A stretch of DNA of 64,000 nt from Actinoplanes lutulentus (GCF_003259845.1 NZ_QLMJ01000011.1:124001-188000), one strand, 5' to 3'; positions 6,624 through 15,107 are shown, numbered from the stretch's first letter. Notes: generated from the sequence alone by a model not told the origin. Made by a program: numbers and translations.

Positions 6624-8047
6624 GACTTTACCAGCCATCCCCGAGGGTGACCTTCGCGGTGCTGGCCGCGGCGGCTGCCGCGTTCTCTCTCATGCAGTCG
6701 CTGGTGACCCCGGTGCTGCCGACCATCCAGCAGGATCTGCACACCAGTACCGGATCGGTCACCTGGGTGCTCACCGCGTGGCTGCTCGCCGCGTCCGTCG
6801 CCACCCCGCTGATGGGCCGCATCGCCGACACCATCGGCAAGGACCGCACCCTGCTCGTCGCGCTCGCCGCCATCGCGCTGGGCTGCCTGGCCGCCGCGCT
6901 CGCCCCGAACATCGGCGTGCTGATCGCCGCCCGGGTGCTGCAGGGCCTCGGCGGCGCCGTCTTCCCGATCTCGTTCGGCATCGTCCGCGACGAGTTCCCA
7001 CCGGCCCGGGTCGGCTCGATGATCGGCGTACTCGCCGCGGTCATCGCCACCGGCAGCGGCCTCGGCATCGTTCTCGCCGGCCCGATCGTCGGCGTCCTCG
7101 ACTGGCGCTGGCTGTTCTGGATCCCGATGGCCGTCGTCACGGTCGTCGCCGTGGTCGCGTGGCGGGTCATCCCGGTCTCGCCACGGCACGGCCAGGGCCG
7201 GATCAACTGGCTCTCCGCCACCCTGCTGGCCGGCTGGCTCGTCGCCCTGCTCCTGCCCCTGAGCATGGGACGGACCTGGGGATGGTCGTCCGGGCGTACC
7301 CTCGGGCTCTTGGTCCTGGCAGTTGTTCTTGTCTCTGCCTGGCTGGTGGCTGAGCTCCGCTCCGCGGAGCCGCTGATCGACATGCGGATGATGCGGCTGC
7401 CGGCGGTCTGGACCACCAACCTGGTCGCGCTGCTTTTCGGGGCCGCGATGTTCGGGGTCTTCGCCTTTCTGCCGCAGTTGCTGCAGGTGCCTGCTTCCAG
7501 TGGGTACGGGTTCGGCGCGTCGGTGACCGGCGCCGGCCTTCTGATGCTGCCGATGCTGGTCTCGATGGCGGTGTTCGGGTCACTCAGTGGGCCCCTGGCT
7601 CGGTGGGTGAGCAACAAGGCGCAGCTGTTGTGGGGTTCGGCGATGGGGACGGCGGCGTGTCTGTCGCTGGCGCTGGCACACAGTGAGAAGTGGACGGTGG
7701 CGGTGGCGGCCGGGGTGTTCGGCATCGGACTCGGGCTGATCTATTCGTCGATGATCAACCTGATCGTGTCGAGCGTTCCGGCCAGCCAGACCGGCGCTGC
7801 CAGTGGGATGAACACCAACATTCGTACGATCGGGGCTTCGCTGGGTACGGCAGTGGTCAGCTCTGTGGTGACCGGTCACCTGCAGCCGAGTGGGTTGCCG
7901 GCGGAGGCGGGGTATACGACGGCGTTCCTGCTGCTGGCGGGGGCCAGTGCGGCGGCGTTCGGGGTGGCGTTGCTGGTGCCGGCGGCTCGGCGGCGGGTGT
8001 CGCCGGTGCCTGAGGTGCTGCCGGAGTTGAGTCCGGTCGAGGTGTGA
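6617..8047 (+). CDS. MFS drug exporter (DHA2-like)
   Basis: A 476-residue proton-coupled major facilitator exporter with repeated hydrophobic segments. Helix 1 begins at about residue 12 (TPVLPTIQQDL), the loop 2-3 motif A is GRIADTIGKDRTLL, and motif C-like Gly/Pro-rich helix 5 follows (ATGSGLGIVLAGPIVG). DHA2 proteins commonly have 14 helices and export lipophilic cations and antibiotics; the substrate here is unknown. The start overlaps the second TetR operator, and the only Shine-Dalgarno-like GGAGG lies too close to the ATG, which supports leaderless translation. Confidence 0.92.
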   Translation: MPRLYQPSPRVTFAVLAAAAAAFSLMQSLVTPVLPTIQQDLHTSTGSVTWVLTAWLLAASVATPLMGRIADTIGKDRTLLVALAAIALGCLAAALAPNIGVLIAARVLQGLGGAVFPISFGIVRDEFPPARVGSMIGVLAAVIATGSGLGIVLAGPIVGVLDWRWLFWIPMAVVTVVAVVAWRVIPVSPRHGQGRINWLSATLLAGWLVALLLPLSMGRTWGWSSGRTLGLLVLAVVLVSAWLVAELRSAEPLIDMRMMRLPAVWTTNLVALLFGAAMFGVFAFLPQLLQVPASSGYGFGASVTGAGLLMLPMLVSMAVFGSLSGPLARWVSNKAQLLWGSAMGTAACLSLALAHSEKWTVAVAAGVFGIGLGLIYSSMINLIVSSVPASQTGAASGMNTNIRTIGASLGTAVVSSVVTGHLQPSGLPAEAGYTTAFLLLAGASAAAFGVALLVPAARRRVSPVPEVLPELSPVEV

Positions 8048-8059
8048 TCGGATGGGTGG

Positions 8060-8554
8060 GTGGAGCTCACCAAGACGTTCACCGAAGAGCAGTACGCGGC
8101 CGCGCTCGCATCGTGGTCGTGGCTGGACCTGCACGGCAAGACGCCCCGGTTCACGTCCCTGTTCGGGGATGTGTTCCTAGAGGCGGAGGACGGCACGTGG
8201 TGGCAGCTCAACACGTTCGAGGGTGAGCTCTTTCAGGAGTGGCCCGACACTGCGACCCTGGCCGCCGTCCTGAACACGGAGGACGGCCAGGATCAGTTCC
8301 TGCTGGGCGGTCTGGCCATGGCGGCGTTTCATCGGCGCAGGCTGCGGCTGGGCGGCGACGACATCTACGCGTGGGCGCCGCCGCCCATCGTCACCGACAG
8401 TTTCTCTGTGGACGAGATCGCGGTGTTCGGTTTTGTTGCCGTGGTGAGTACGGCGGGGCAGTTTCACCAGCAGATCCGGGCCGGGGCCTGGGATCACGGC
8501 CATCGGGATGGTTCGGGGCCGGTTGACGGGGAGGCCGGGCCGTACGGGGTGTAG
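8060..8554 (+). CDS. DUF1851/Tdi1-like protein with an altered C-terminus
   Basis: A 164-residue protein starting at GTG 8060, 12 nt after the MFS stop. It matches the DUF1851 family (also called T6SS immunity Tdi1-like): FGDVFLEAEDGTWWQLNTFEG, then VFGFVAVVSTAGQFHQQIR. In the family this last segment is normally followed by a short conserved ending. Here the final about 28 residues are instead Gly/Asp/His-rich, and the gene runs 61 bp into the convergent gene. Either the C-terminus has been replaced or a frameshift moved the stop. Stand-alone copies like this are not evidence of a type VI system, and no such system is visible here. Confidence 0.65.
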   Translation: MELTKTFTEEQYAAALASWSWLDLHGKTPRFTSLFGDVFLEAEDGTWWQLNTFEGELFQEWPDTATLAAVLNTEDGQDQFLLGGLAMAAFHRRRLRLGGDDIYAWAPPPIVTDSFSVDEIAVFGFVAVVSTAGQFHQQIRAGAWDHGHRDGSGPVDGEAGPYGV

Positions 8555-8934
8555 CCGGCCCGGAACCGCCGGAGTTCGTTGACCACGGAGATCAGTACCC
8601 GGCAGAAGAGTTCCGGCTCCTGATCGAGGCTGCCGGTGTACCGGTCGGGGTGCTGTTCGACCCGTAGCCCCGAGATGCGGTCTCCGGTGACGCCAGCCTC
8701 GTACACCTGGAGGCCGGTCCAGGACCGCCACATCCGGAGGACACCCTCGCCGTCGAGGTGGGCCATCCATCGGATCTCCATGTCGTACCCACCGAGCCCG
8801 TCACGCAGCAGCGCGGTCGTGTCGGCGTCGAGGACGAGGTGCGGGTCAGAGGTGACCGGTCGCAGGTCGAGAGCGGGCTGGACGCGGCCCGCGTCGGCGG
8901 TGCTGAACAGCGGGCGAAGATCTTCGGAAGGCAC
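8494..8934 (-). CDS. Hypothetical protein
   Basis: 146 residues, GTG start at 8932-8934. I do not recognise the family. The sequence is mixed alpha/beta with several conserved-looking tryptophans and charged stretches (MEIRWMAHLDGEGVLRMWRS) and no signal peptide or membrane segment. Codon usage fits a real gene. Its 3' end overlaps the convergent DUF1851-like gene by 61 bp. Confidence 0.6.
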   Translation of the reverse strand: MPSEDLRPLFSTADAGRVQPALDLRPVTSDPHLVLDADTTALLRDGLGGYDMEIRWMAHLDGEGVLRMWRSWTGLQVYEAGVTGDRISGLRVEQHPDRYTGSLDQEPELFCRVLISVVNELRRFRAGYTPYGPASPSTGPEPSRWP

Positions 8935-8988
8935 GGCACATCATCGCTCACGGTGGAGACATGCGCGGGTTCGCTAGCGTGGGCAGCC

Positions 8989-9720
8989 GTGCCGACGATG
9001 GATTCTCAGCAGCGAACTGATGAGGTGCCTGGCTGGATCGTGTGGCCGGTGCGGGTTCTCGCCCTCGTGGTCGTTCTGCCGTTCCGGGTGCTCTGGGAGG
9101 GCTTGACGCTGGCCGGGCGGTTCCTTGTCCGATATGTGCTGGCGCCTCTCGGCGAGGCGATGGCGTGGTTGTGGCGCTATGCCGTGGCGATTCCGGCGGC
9201 GTGGGTGTGGCGCTATCTGATCGCGATCCCCGTGGTCTGGGTCTGCCGCTATCTCGTCGCTGTCCCTGCTGTGTGGATCTGGCGGCATCTGATCGTCGCG
9301 CCGGGGATGTGGCTGGCCGGGCCGGCCGCCTGGTCCTGGCGTTATCTCGTCGCTGTCCCCGTGGGCTGGCTCTGGCGGGCGGTCATTGCGCCGGCTCCCC
9401 TGGTTTTCTACCGGTGGGTTCTGCGGCCGATCGGCATCGGTGTGGCGGCGACCGTCCGCTTCCTCGTCGACTGCGTGGTCAACCCCGTGCTTGTTCCGGT
9501 TGGGCGGGCGATCATCTGGTTCCTGACCGCCGGATGGAAAGGGACGGCCTGGCTCGCTGTCCGGTTCTACCGCTGGGTTCTCCGGCCGATCGGGATCGGA
9601 CTCGCCTGGACGTGGCGGTACTCGTTCGGGGCGTTGTTCCGCGGTCTCGCGTACACCTGGAATGTGACAGTGAGGCCGACGCTGGGATGGCTGCGCATCG
9701 CGGTGGGATGGCGCCGCTGA
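8989..9720 (+). CDS. Trp-rich repeat membrane-associated protein
   Basis: About 243 residues from GTG 8989 (ATG 8998 is an alternative). Most of the protein is built from a 12-residue repeat of the form W-x-W-R-Y-L-x-A-x-P-x-x (for example WRYLVAVP, WRYLIAIP), with at least six units between about residues 55 and 140. A second repeated motif, FYRWVLRPIGIG, occurs twice. It is very hydrophobic and carries regularly spaced Arg residues, so it probably lies in or along the membrane; no signal peptide or catalytic motif is seen. The stop codon sits in the loop of a perfect hairpin. Confidence 0.72.
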   Translation: MPTMDSQQRTDEVPGWIVWPVRVLALVVVLPFRVLWEGLTLAGRFLVRYVLAPLGEAMAWLWRYAVAIPAAWVWRYLIAIPVVWVCRYLVAVPAVWIWRHLIVAPGMWLAGPAAWSWRYLVAVPVGWLWRAVIAPAPLVFYRWVLRPIGIGVAATVRFLVDCVVNPVLVPVGRAIIWFLTAGWKGTAWLAVRFYRWVLRPIGIGLAWTWRYSFGALFRGLAYTWNVTVRPTLGWLRIAVGWRR

Positions 9721-9733
9721 GCGGCGCCATCCC
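9705..9733. terminator. Bidirectional hairpin with the stop codon as its loop
   Basis: GGGATGGCGCCGC (9705-9717) and its exact inverse GCGGCGCCATCCC (9721-9733) flank a 3-nt loop, TGA, which is the stop of the Trp-rich gene. It lies between two convergent genes and would act on both. There is no U-tract, so it is a hairpin terminator or mRNA 3'-end stabiliser of the actinobacterial type. Confidence 0.75.
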
Positions 9734-9738
9734 CCACG

Positions 9739-12700
9739 TCACCGGGCGGCGACCCGCATCTCGGAGATGCTCGTCCACGGGCCGCCGTTGGCCTCCGACA
9801 GCGCTCGCAAGCGCACGTAACGCGCCGTGCGCGCCGTGAAGCAGGCGTTCTGTTCGCCGATCACATTCGGCCACGTGCCGGCCGCTGCGGGAGTGCCCCA
9901 ATTGGTGCCGTCGGTGGACGTGTAAACCTCGTAGCGGGCGATCCGGCCGTTGACGTGGTCCTGGCGGGGGCGCTGGTAGACGCAGCTGACCGTCATGTTC
10001 CGGCCCAGGTCGAGCTGGATCTCGTGCGGGTGCGGCGGGTCCGGGTTGCCGGAGTACGCCGTGTGCCAGTACGTCGCGAGGTTGTTGTCCAGGACGTTGG
10101 TGCCGCGGGCGTTCGTGCTGGTGGTCTCCTGACTGTCGACGGATCGGACCGTCGTGGCGATGCGCGGCAGCCTCGGGTAGACCGTCACGTTGAGCTCGGC
10201 GATCGACGTCCAGGCCCGGCTGTTGACCTCGGAGAGCGCGCGCAGCCGGATGTACCGGGCGCTCTTCGGCGCGATGACCGCGGTCTGCTCGTCCGCATTG
10301 TTCGCGAACGTGCCGGTGGTGACGGCGCTGCCCCAGGTGGTGCCGTCGAGCGAGAGGTAGACCTCGTAGCGGCCGATCCGTCCGTTGGCCACGTCGGCGC
10401 GGCCGCGATAGACCAGGCCGGTCACGTCGTAGATGCCGCGCAGATCGAGATCGATCTCGTGCGGATGCGGCGGGTCCGGATTGCCGGAGTACGCCGTGTG
10501 CCAGAACGTGGCGGCGTTGCCGTCGAGCACGTTGCCGGACGGCTCGGTGGCCTCCTGCGAGTCGACCCGGCGCACGGTGATCTGCGACTGGGCGAGCCTC
10601 TGGCGTACGAAGGTCGCGGTGTATGTGGTGTTCGCCGCGGGCGCGATGATCGTGTGGGTCTGGCCGCCGCCGTCCGACCAGGCGGCGAAGACCTGTCCGA
10701 CGCCGCCGGAGGTCTGCGGGGTGACGCCGCTGACCGTGTTCGCCGAGCCCTGGATGACCGTCCGGGTGAACGGCGTCGTCTGCGTGGCGCCACCGAAGGC
10801 GACCTGGGTACCCGGAGGGTTGCCGGCAAAGGTCAGATTGACCGTACGCGGATCGAGGCGCCGCGTCGTCGTGGACGACAGCCCGCCCGCGTCGGTGGCG
10901 GTGAGCACGAGTTCCAGATAGGACGGGTACTCGTGGTCGGGCGCCGGGAACGAGGCGCCGGTCACGCCGTTCCACTCCTGGGCGGTGTGGATGTGGCAGT
11001 TGTCGGCCGTGTAGCAGTGATATTGCAGCAGCTTCCAGCGCAGCGCCGACGCGGGCAGTGTCCCCTGGTTCGGATCGGTGGCGCCGCCGCTGAACGTCAT
11101 GGTCTGCCCGACGGCGAACGTGGTGCCCGCCGCCGGCGTGGCGATCGACGCGACCGGTGGGCTGTTGCCGGCCTGGATCTGCACGGTCTGGGTGTCGGCC
11201 GCGTCCAGGGTGTCGACGACGCGCAGCCGTGCGGTGAACGGCCCGCCGCTCGACGGATAGGTGTACGTGGCCGTGGCGTTCCGCGAGTCCACGGTCCCGT
11301 CGTCGGTGAAGTCCCACTCGTACTTCAGCAGGCCGGCGTCGGCCTCGTCCGGGTCGCTCGACGCCCGGGCGTCGAAGTTCACGGTGAGCGGCGCCTCCCC
11401 GGTGGTCGGCGCGGCTTCGAGGATCGCGGTCGGCGGCTGGTTGCCCGCGAAGTATCGGATCCGTTTGACCGTGCCGCCCGCGTCGGCGTAGTAGAGCTCG
11501 CCGCCCGGCCCGATCGCCAGGTCGACCGGGTTGGACGCGGCGGAGACGAAGGTGAGCCGGTTGCCGGCGTCCGGCGCGCCGCCCTCGGCCGACGGCAGCA
11601 TGGCCCAGATGCAGTCCCGGGTGTAATCGGCGAAGAAGAGCGCGCCCCGATACTGCGCCGGGTAATCGCCGCCGGCCGCCGGGTAGAACGCCATCCCGGA
11701 GATGCTGGACCCACCGGTCGGGCAGGCCTCGCCGGACACCACCTGACCGGAATGCTGGTACGCGTAATGCGGCGCCGTCTGCCCGCCCGCGGTGTACAGG
11801 CTCTCGCAGAGGTCGAGGTTGGCGCCGTCGTACCCACCTTGGCGGACCGTGCCCTCGAAGCAGGGCCAGCCCAGGTTGCGGACCGTCGCGACGTCCGGCA
11901 GCCGGTTGACCTCCTCCCAGGTGTTCCAGCCGACGTCGCCGACCCAGAGCTCGCTGGTGCCGGGGCGCAGGGCGAAGCGGTACGGGTTACGCATTCCGTA
12001 CGCGACGATCCGCTGCGTGTTCGGGTCGGCCGAGGCGATGGCGGGGTTGCCGGGCGCGGCCGCACCGGTCGCCGGGTCGAGGCGCAGGATCGCGCCGTCC
12101 AGCCCGGACGGGTCGGCGCTGGTCCGCACATCCTGCGAGCGCAGCGCCCCGCCCTGTGCGGTCGGCGCGGTCATCGTGCCGCCCGGCGGGTCGGCGCACG
12201 GGTTGATCGGGCTGCCGAGCTGGCCGTAATCGACCACGTTGTAACTGGCACCGTCGCCGGCGCTGAGGTAGAGCATGCCGTCCGGGCCGAAGTGCAGGTC
12301 ACCGATGGAGTGCGACGGGTACTGCTGGCACCAGTCGTGCAGCAGCACCGTCTCGGCGCCGGACATCACGTTGCCGCTGGCCTGCAGCCGGGACAGCCGG
12401 GCGGTGACGATGCAGCGGCCGCCGTTGGCCCCGCCGACCGCTGAGCAGTTGTCGTTCCAGACCGGCGCGGTCTGCCCGGGCGGGGCGTCATAGGTGTAGA
12501 GCACGTACACGTACGGCACCGTCGGGAAATCCGGGTGCAGGGCGAGGCCGAGCATGCCCCGGTCGTTCTGGCTGTGCACGTTGACGCTCAGGTCGGCGAA
12601 GATCGTCGGCGTGGTGTCGGCGATCGAGTCGAAGACCTTGATCCGGCCGGCTTTCTCGGCCACGAAGATCCGCCCGTCCGGGGCGAACTCGATGTTCATC

Positions 12701-12891
12701 GGAAGGTCGAGCCCGGACAGAACGGTCTGCTCCCGGAACCCGGCGGGCAGCACGGCGGCTTGCGCCGGTACGCCCCCGACCACCCCTAACAGGGTGGTGA
12801 CCAGCAAAAACACGACCAATGTGGAAATAGCACGCCGACCGGCCACTGCCGTCCTCCCCCGAGGCTGGTTGCCGAAGTCGGATGACAACAT
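9739..12891 (-). CDS. Secreted PQQ-type glucose/sorbosone dehydrogenase with PKD and two F5/8C modules
   Basis: A 1050-residue exported protein, taken from the ATG at 12889-12891 because the frame extends upstream across another gene. Residues 1-46 are a signal peptide. Residues about 50-480 are a soluble glucose/sorbosone dehydrogenase beta-propeller (MNIEFAPDGRIFVAEKAGRI, GMLGLALHPDF, GDLHFGPDGMLYLSAGDG, YGMRNPYRFALRPGT). A PKD domain follows (YEWDFTDDGTV), then a 580-770 region with the HCYTADNCHIHTAQEW motif usual in these multidomain proteins. Two copies of an F5/8-type-C (discoidin) carbohydrate-binding module end the protein, each with VDSQE and HPHEI(D/Q)LDL. It probably oxidises sugars at the cell surface, with polysaccharide attachment through the C-terminal modules. 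Confidence 0.9.
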   Translation of the reverse strand: MLSSDFGNQPRGRTAVAGRRAISTLVVFLLVTTLLGVVGGVPAQAAVLPAGFREQTVLSGLDLPMNIEFAPDGRIFVAEKAGRIKVFDSIADTTPTIFADLSVNVHSQNDRGMLGLALHPDFPTVPYVYVLYTYDAPPGQTAPVWNDNCSAVGGANGGRCIVTARLSRLQASGNVMSGAETVLLHDWCQQYPSHSIGDLHFGPDGMLYLSAGDGASYNVVDYGQLGSPINPCADPPGGTMTAPTAQGGALRSQDVRTSADPSGLDGAILRLDPATGAAAPGNPAIASADPNTQRIVAYGMRNPYRFALRPGTSELWVGDVGWNTWEEVNRLPDVATVRNLGWPCFEGTVRQGGYDGANLDLCESLYTAGGQTAPHYAYQHSGQVVSGEACPTGGSSISGMAFYPAAGGDYPAQYRGALFFADYTRDCIWAMLPSAEGGAPDAGNRLTFVSAASNPVDLAIGPGGELYYADAGGTVKRIRYFAGNQPPTAILEAAPTTGEAPLTVNFDARASSDPDEADAGLLKYEWDFTDDGTVDSRNATATYTYPSSGGPFTARLRVVDTLDAADTQTVQIQAGNSPPVASIATPAAGTTFAVGQTMTFSGGATDPNQGTLPASALRWKLLQYHCYTADNCHIHTAQEWNGVTGASFPAPDHEYPSYLELVLTATDAGGLSSTTTRRLDPRTVNLTFAGNPPGTQVAFGGATQTTPFTRTVIQGSANTVSGVTPQTSGGVGQVFAAWSDGGGQTHTIIAPAANTTYTATFVRQRLAQSQITVRRVDSQEATEPSGNVLDGNAATFWHTAYSGNPDPPHPHEIDLDLRGIYDVTGLVYRGRADVANGRIGRYEVYLSLDGTTWGSAVTTGTFANNADEQTAVIAPKSARYIRLRALSEVNSRAWTSIAELNVTVYPRLPRIATTVRSVDSQETTSTNARGTNVLDNNLATYWHTAYSGNPDPPHPHEIQLDLGRNMTVSCVYQRPRQDHVNGRIARYEVYTSTDGTNWGTPAAAGTWPNVIGEQNACFTARTARYVRLRALSEANGGPWTSISEMRVAAR

Positions 12892-12948
12892 GGCCGGCAG
12901 GCGATCAGTTGATTTCAATTGTGTTTCTTGCGCATGACGCCAATTCGG

Positions 12949-12995
12949 CACTTTCCCATGTGGAAAGTGACTGCTACTTTCCTTGCAGGAAAGTA
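12949..12995. promoter_or_regulatory. Two tandem 21-bp operators upstream of the 13-kb operon
   Basis: CACTTTCC-N5-GGAAAGTG (12949-12969) and TACTTTCC-N5-GGAAAGTA (12975-12995) are two perfect 8-bp-arm palindromes of the same sequence, with centres 26 bp apart. They lie just upstream of the GAGGAGGA ribosome site of the membrane-protein/regulator operon and in the divergent gap with the sugar dehydrogenase gene. The winged-helix protein at 13482-13790 is the natural candidate to bind them. Confidence 0.85.
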
Positions 12996-13014
12996 CATGC
13001 CTGAGGAGGAAGTC

Positions 13015-13482
13015 ATGAGCATCCCGCCCGTCGACGCCGAGCTCGCCCTCGCCGAGATCCAGTCCCGCCGCGCCCAGGTGGTCGACACGAACCTGGTGCC
13101 CCGCTGGTTCTGGTTCAGCATCGCCGCGCTGATGGTCGCCTTCGTCGCCGCCGTCGAGTCCGGCGTGACCTGGGTCGTCGCCACCGGCACGATCGTCTAC
13201 GTGCTCGGCCTCAGCGCTCTGATCATCGCGATGGTCCGGCGCGGTCAGGTCCAGGTCCGCCCGGAGCTGATCGGTGTGCGCGGCGGCGTGTCGATCGCCG
13301 CCTTCACCCTCGCGCTCACCGCCATCGGCATCGGGCTCGGGTTCGCCCTGGACGCGCTCGGTGTGCCGTTCCCGGCCACTCTCGGGTGCGTGCCGGTCGC
13401 GCTCGGCCTCGCCTTCGGCGGCCCGGCCCTGATGTCCCACCTGCGCCGGATCATGCTGGCCCGCCCGCTGGCCGGAAACTGA
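13015..13482 (+). CDS. Hypothetical four-helix membrane protein
   Basis: 155 residues, ATG at 13015 with a GAGGAGGA ribosome site. The N-terminal 30 residues are soluble; four hydrophobic segments follow (WFWFSIAALMVAFVAA, VVATGTIVYVLGLSALII, VSIAAFTLALTAIGIGLG, LGCVPVALGLAFGG). It is the first gene of a tightly packed set (1-nt overlap with the regulator) under two palindromic operators. Such pairs of small membrane protein plus DNA-binding regulator are common in actinobacteria; the function is unknown. Confidence 0.75.
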   Translation: MSIPPVDAELALAEIQSRRAQVVDTNLVPRWFWFSIAALMVAFVAAVESGVTWVVATGTIVYVLGLSALIIAMVRRGQVQVRPELIGVRGGVSIAAFTLALTAIGIGLGFALDALGVPFPATLGCVPVALGLAFGGPALMSHLRRIMLARPLAGN

Positions 13483-13790
13483 TGGGCACTTTCGACGAAC
13501 TTATTCACGCTCCCACCCGACTGTCCTTGGTGAGCCTGCTGGCAGCGACCGACTGGGCCGACTTCCGGTTCCTGCGCGACAGCGCGGGCCTATCCGACTC
13601 GGCACTGTCCAAGCAGCTCACGACCCTGGAGGAGGCCGGTTATGTGGAGATCCGCAAGAGCTTCGTGGGCAAGCGTCCGCGCACCTCGGCGAGGCTCACG
13701 CCGCAGGGCCACGAGGCCTTCGCCGGGCACGTCGCGGCGCTGCAGGAGATCGTCGCGCGGGCCGGTCTGGCGGTGCTCCCCCAGCCGTGA
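13482..13790 (+). CDS. Winged-helix transcriptional regulator (MarR/ArsR-like)
   Basis: 102 residues, ATG overlapping the previous stop (TGATG). It is a single winged-helix domain: DELIHAPTRLSLVSLLA, then recognition helix SDSALSKQLTTLEEAGYVEIRK and the wing with RTSARLTPQGHEAF. This is the 'transcriptional regulator, winged-helix DNA-binding domain' type found beside small membrane proteins. It is likely autoregulatory through the paired ACTTTCC-N5-GGAAAGT operators upstream. No metal-binding cysteines are seen. Confidence 0.88.
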   Translation: MGTFDELIHAPTRLSLVSLLAATDWADFRFLRDSAGLSDSALSKQLTTLEEAGYVEIRKSFVGKRPRTSARLTPQGHEAFAGHVAALQEIVARAGLAVLPQP

Positions 13791-14212
13791 TCGCCGTCTT
13801 CCGCCCACCCCTCTGGCTGCGCGTGGTCCAGCTCATCCTGTTCGGCGGCCTGGCCCTCGCCCTCACCGGCGGAGGCCTCGAGGAGGGCGGCTGGGTTCTG
13901 CCCCTCGCCCTGACGGGCTCGGTCCTCACCCTGGCGTGCGGCGCGCGCTTGTGGGTCATCCGCATTATTTTGTACGCGGATCGCCTGCTCCTGATCAACC
14001 TGTTCCGCACCGTCGTGCTGCCGTGGGGTGAGGTCGCCAAGGCGGGCCACGACGAGCAGGGGCTGTGGGTCCGCGACCGGGATTACCACGAGTACCGCCC
14101 GACCGCACTCCAGGTGACCAGCGAGGCGTTCGCGTTCGTCCAGCGGGCCACCCTTGCGGACGCGCGAGCGGCCGCCGCCCGCATCAACAGGATCCGGAAG
14201 AAGCGCTCTTGA
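13787..14212 (+). CDS. Membrane protein with a PH-like C-terminal domain
   Basis: 141 residues, GTG start with a 4-nt GTGA overlap of the regulator stop. Two N-terminal membrane helices (VVQLILFGGLALAL, LPLALTGSVLTLACG) are followed by a soluble domain (ADRLLLINLFRTVVLPWGEVAKAG) that looks like the bacterial PH-like domains with two transmembrane helices. It is part of the same operon; its role is unknown. Confidence 0.68.
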   Translation: MIAVFRPPLWLRVVQLILFGGLALALTGGGLEEGGWVLPLALTGSVLTLACGARLWVIRIILYADRLLLINLFRTVVLPWGEVAKAGHDEQGLWVRDRDYHEYRPTALQVTSEAFAFVQRATLADARAAAARINRIRKKRS

Positions 14213-14234
14213 CAGGGGTGCTCACATTGGCGGC

Positions 14235-15107
14235 ATGAGAGCACGCCTCGCACTGATCGCCGGCACGGTCGTCCTGGCCGTCGCGCTGCCGGCCCCGGCC
14301 CTCGCGGCCCCGGCGTTCCCGTCCGCCGACGGGTCATGTGTCGATGAGGCCGGCGTGCTCGGCGGGCTCTGCGATCAGATCACCGTGATCCTGCGCGAGG
14401 ACGCGGCGGCCACCTCCGACGAGATCGCGGTCGCGGTGGTGCCGACGACCGGCGACGCCTCCATCGAGACGTGGAGCACCGGGCTCTTCAACGACTGGGG
14501 TGTCGGCAGGGCCGGCGCGGACAACGGGGTGCTGCTCGTCGTCGCGGTCGACGACCGTCGGGTACGCCTGGAGACCGGCCGTGGCATGGCCCAGCGCCTG
14601 GACGACGCCACCGCCGGCCGGATCGTCGACACGGTGATCACGCCCCGGTTCACGGCCGACGACTACGCGGCCGGCGTCCTCGACGGGCTGGACGAGGTGC
14701 GGCGCACCCTCGGCCACACGGTGGAGCCGGGCAACGCACTGGCCGAGCTGTCCACGACCGACGCCGACTCCGGATCTGAGTCCTGGTCGGTCTTCGGTGA
14801 GGAGGAGAGCGACCTCCTCGGCACCGACGCCGACTTCGAGGCCGCGGAGTCCGAGAGCCCGAGCATCGCGCCGGTGGTCCTGTTCGCCCTGGTCGCATTC
14901 GGCTTCCTCGGCCTGATCGGCTGGGCCACCGGCCGCGGCCGACGCGGGTCAGGCTCGGACTCGGGCTCGTCGCACGCCTACCACACCGGCGTGGCGACCG
15001 GCGTCTACCAGAGCTACGACTCATCGTCATCGTCGTCGAGCAGCAGCTCCAGTTCCAGCTTCGGCGGCGGATCATCGGACGGCGGGGGCTCCTCCGGAAG
15101 CTGGTGA
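14235..15107 (+). CDS. TPM-domain membrane-anchored protein (YgcG family)
   Basis: 290 residues. A signal peptide (residues 1-25, ALAAP cleavage) is followed by a TPM domain at about 35-160: VDEAGVLGG, IAVAVVPTTGDASIETWSTGLFNDWGVG, DNGVLLVVAVDDRRVRLETGRG. An acidic linker and one transmembrane helix (about 212-232) come next. The tail is Gly/Ser-rich with a run of 13 consecutive Ser residues encoded by TCN/AGC codons, then Gly/Ser repeats. The ending resembles YgcG/TPM proteins that finish in GGG(S)GG(S)W. TPM domains are proposed phosphatases or membrane-protein quality-control factors. It starts 22 nt after the PH-like gene, so it is probably the last gene of that operon. Confidence 0.87.
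   Translation: MRARLALIAGTVVLAVALPAPALAAPAFPSADGSCVDEAGVLGGLCDQITVILREDAAATSDEIAVAVVPTTGDASIETWSTGLFNDWGVGRAGADNGVLLVVAVDDRRVRLETGRGMAQRLDDATAGRIVDTVITPRFTADDYAAGVLDGLDEVRRTLGHTVEPGNALAELSTTDADSGSESWSVFGEEESDLLGTDADFEAAESESPSIAPVVLFALVAFGFLGLIGWATGRGRRGSGSDSGSSHAYHTGVATGVYQSYDSSSSSSSSSSSSSFGGGSSDGGGSSGSW

Noticed and set aside
8060..8554. A type VI secretion immunity gene implied by the Tdi1/DUF1851 name
   Set aside because: No effector or T6SS gene is near, and DUF1851 proteins are widespread as stand-alone genes in actinobacteria.
9955..12444. An 829-codon plus-strand frame opposite the sugar dehydrogenase
   Set aside because: Compositionally it is a shadow (R, G, V, D-rich) with no start signal, while the minus strand encodes clear domains.
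12892..13440. N-terminal extension of the sugar dehydrogenase frame upstream of 12891
   Set aside because: It runs antisense through the 13015-13482 gene and its operators, while a signal peptide starts right at the ATG at 12891.
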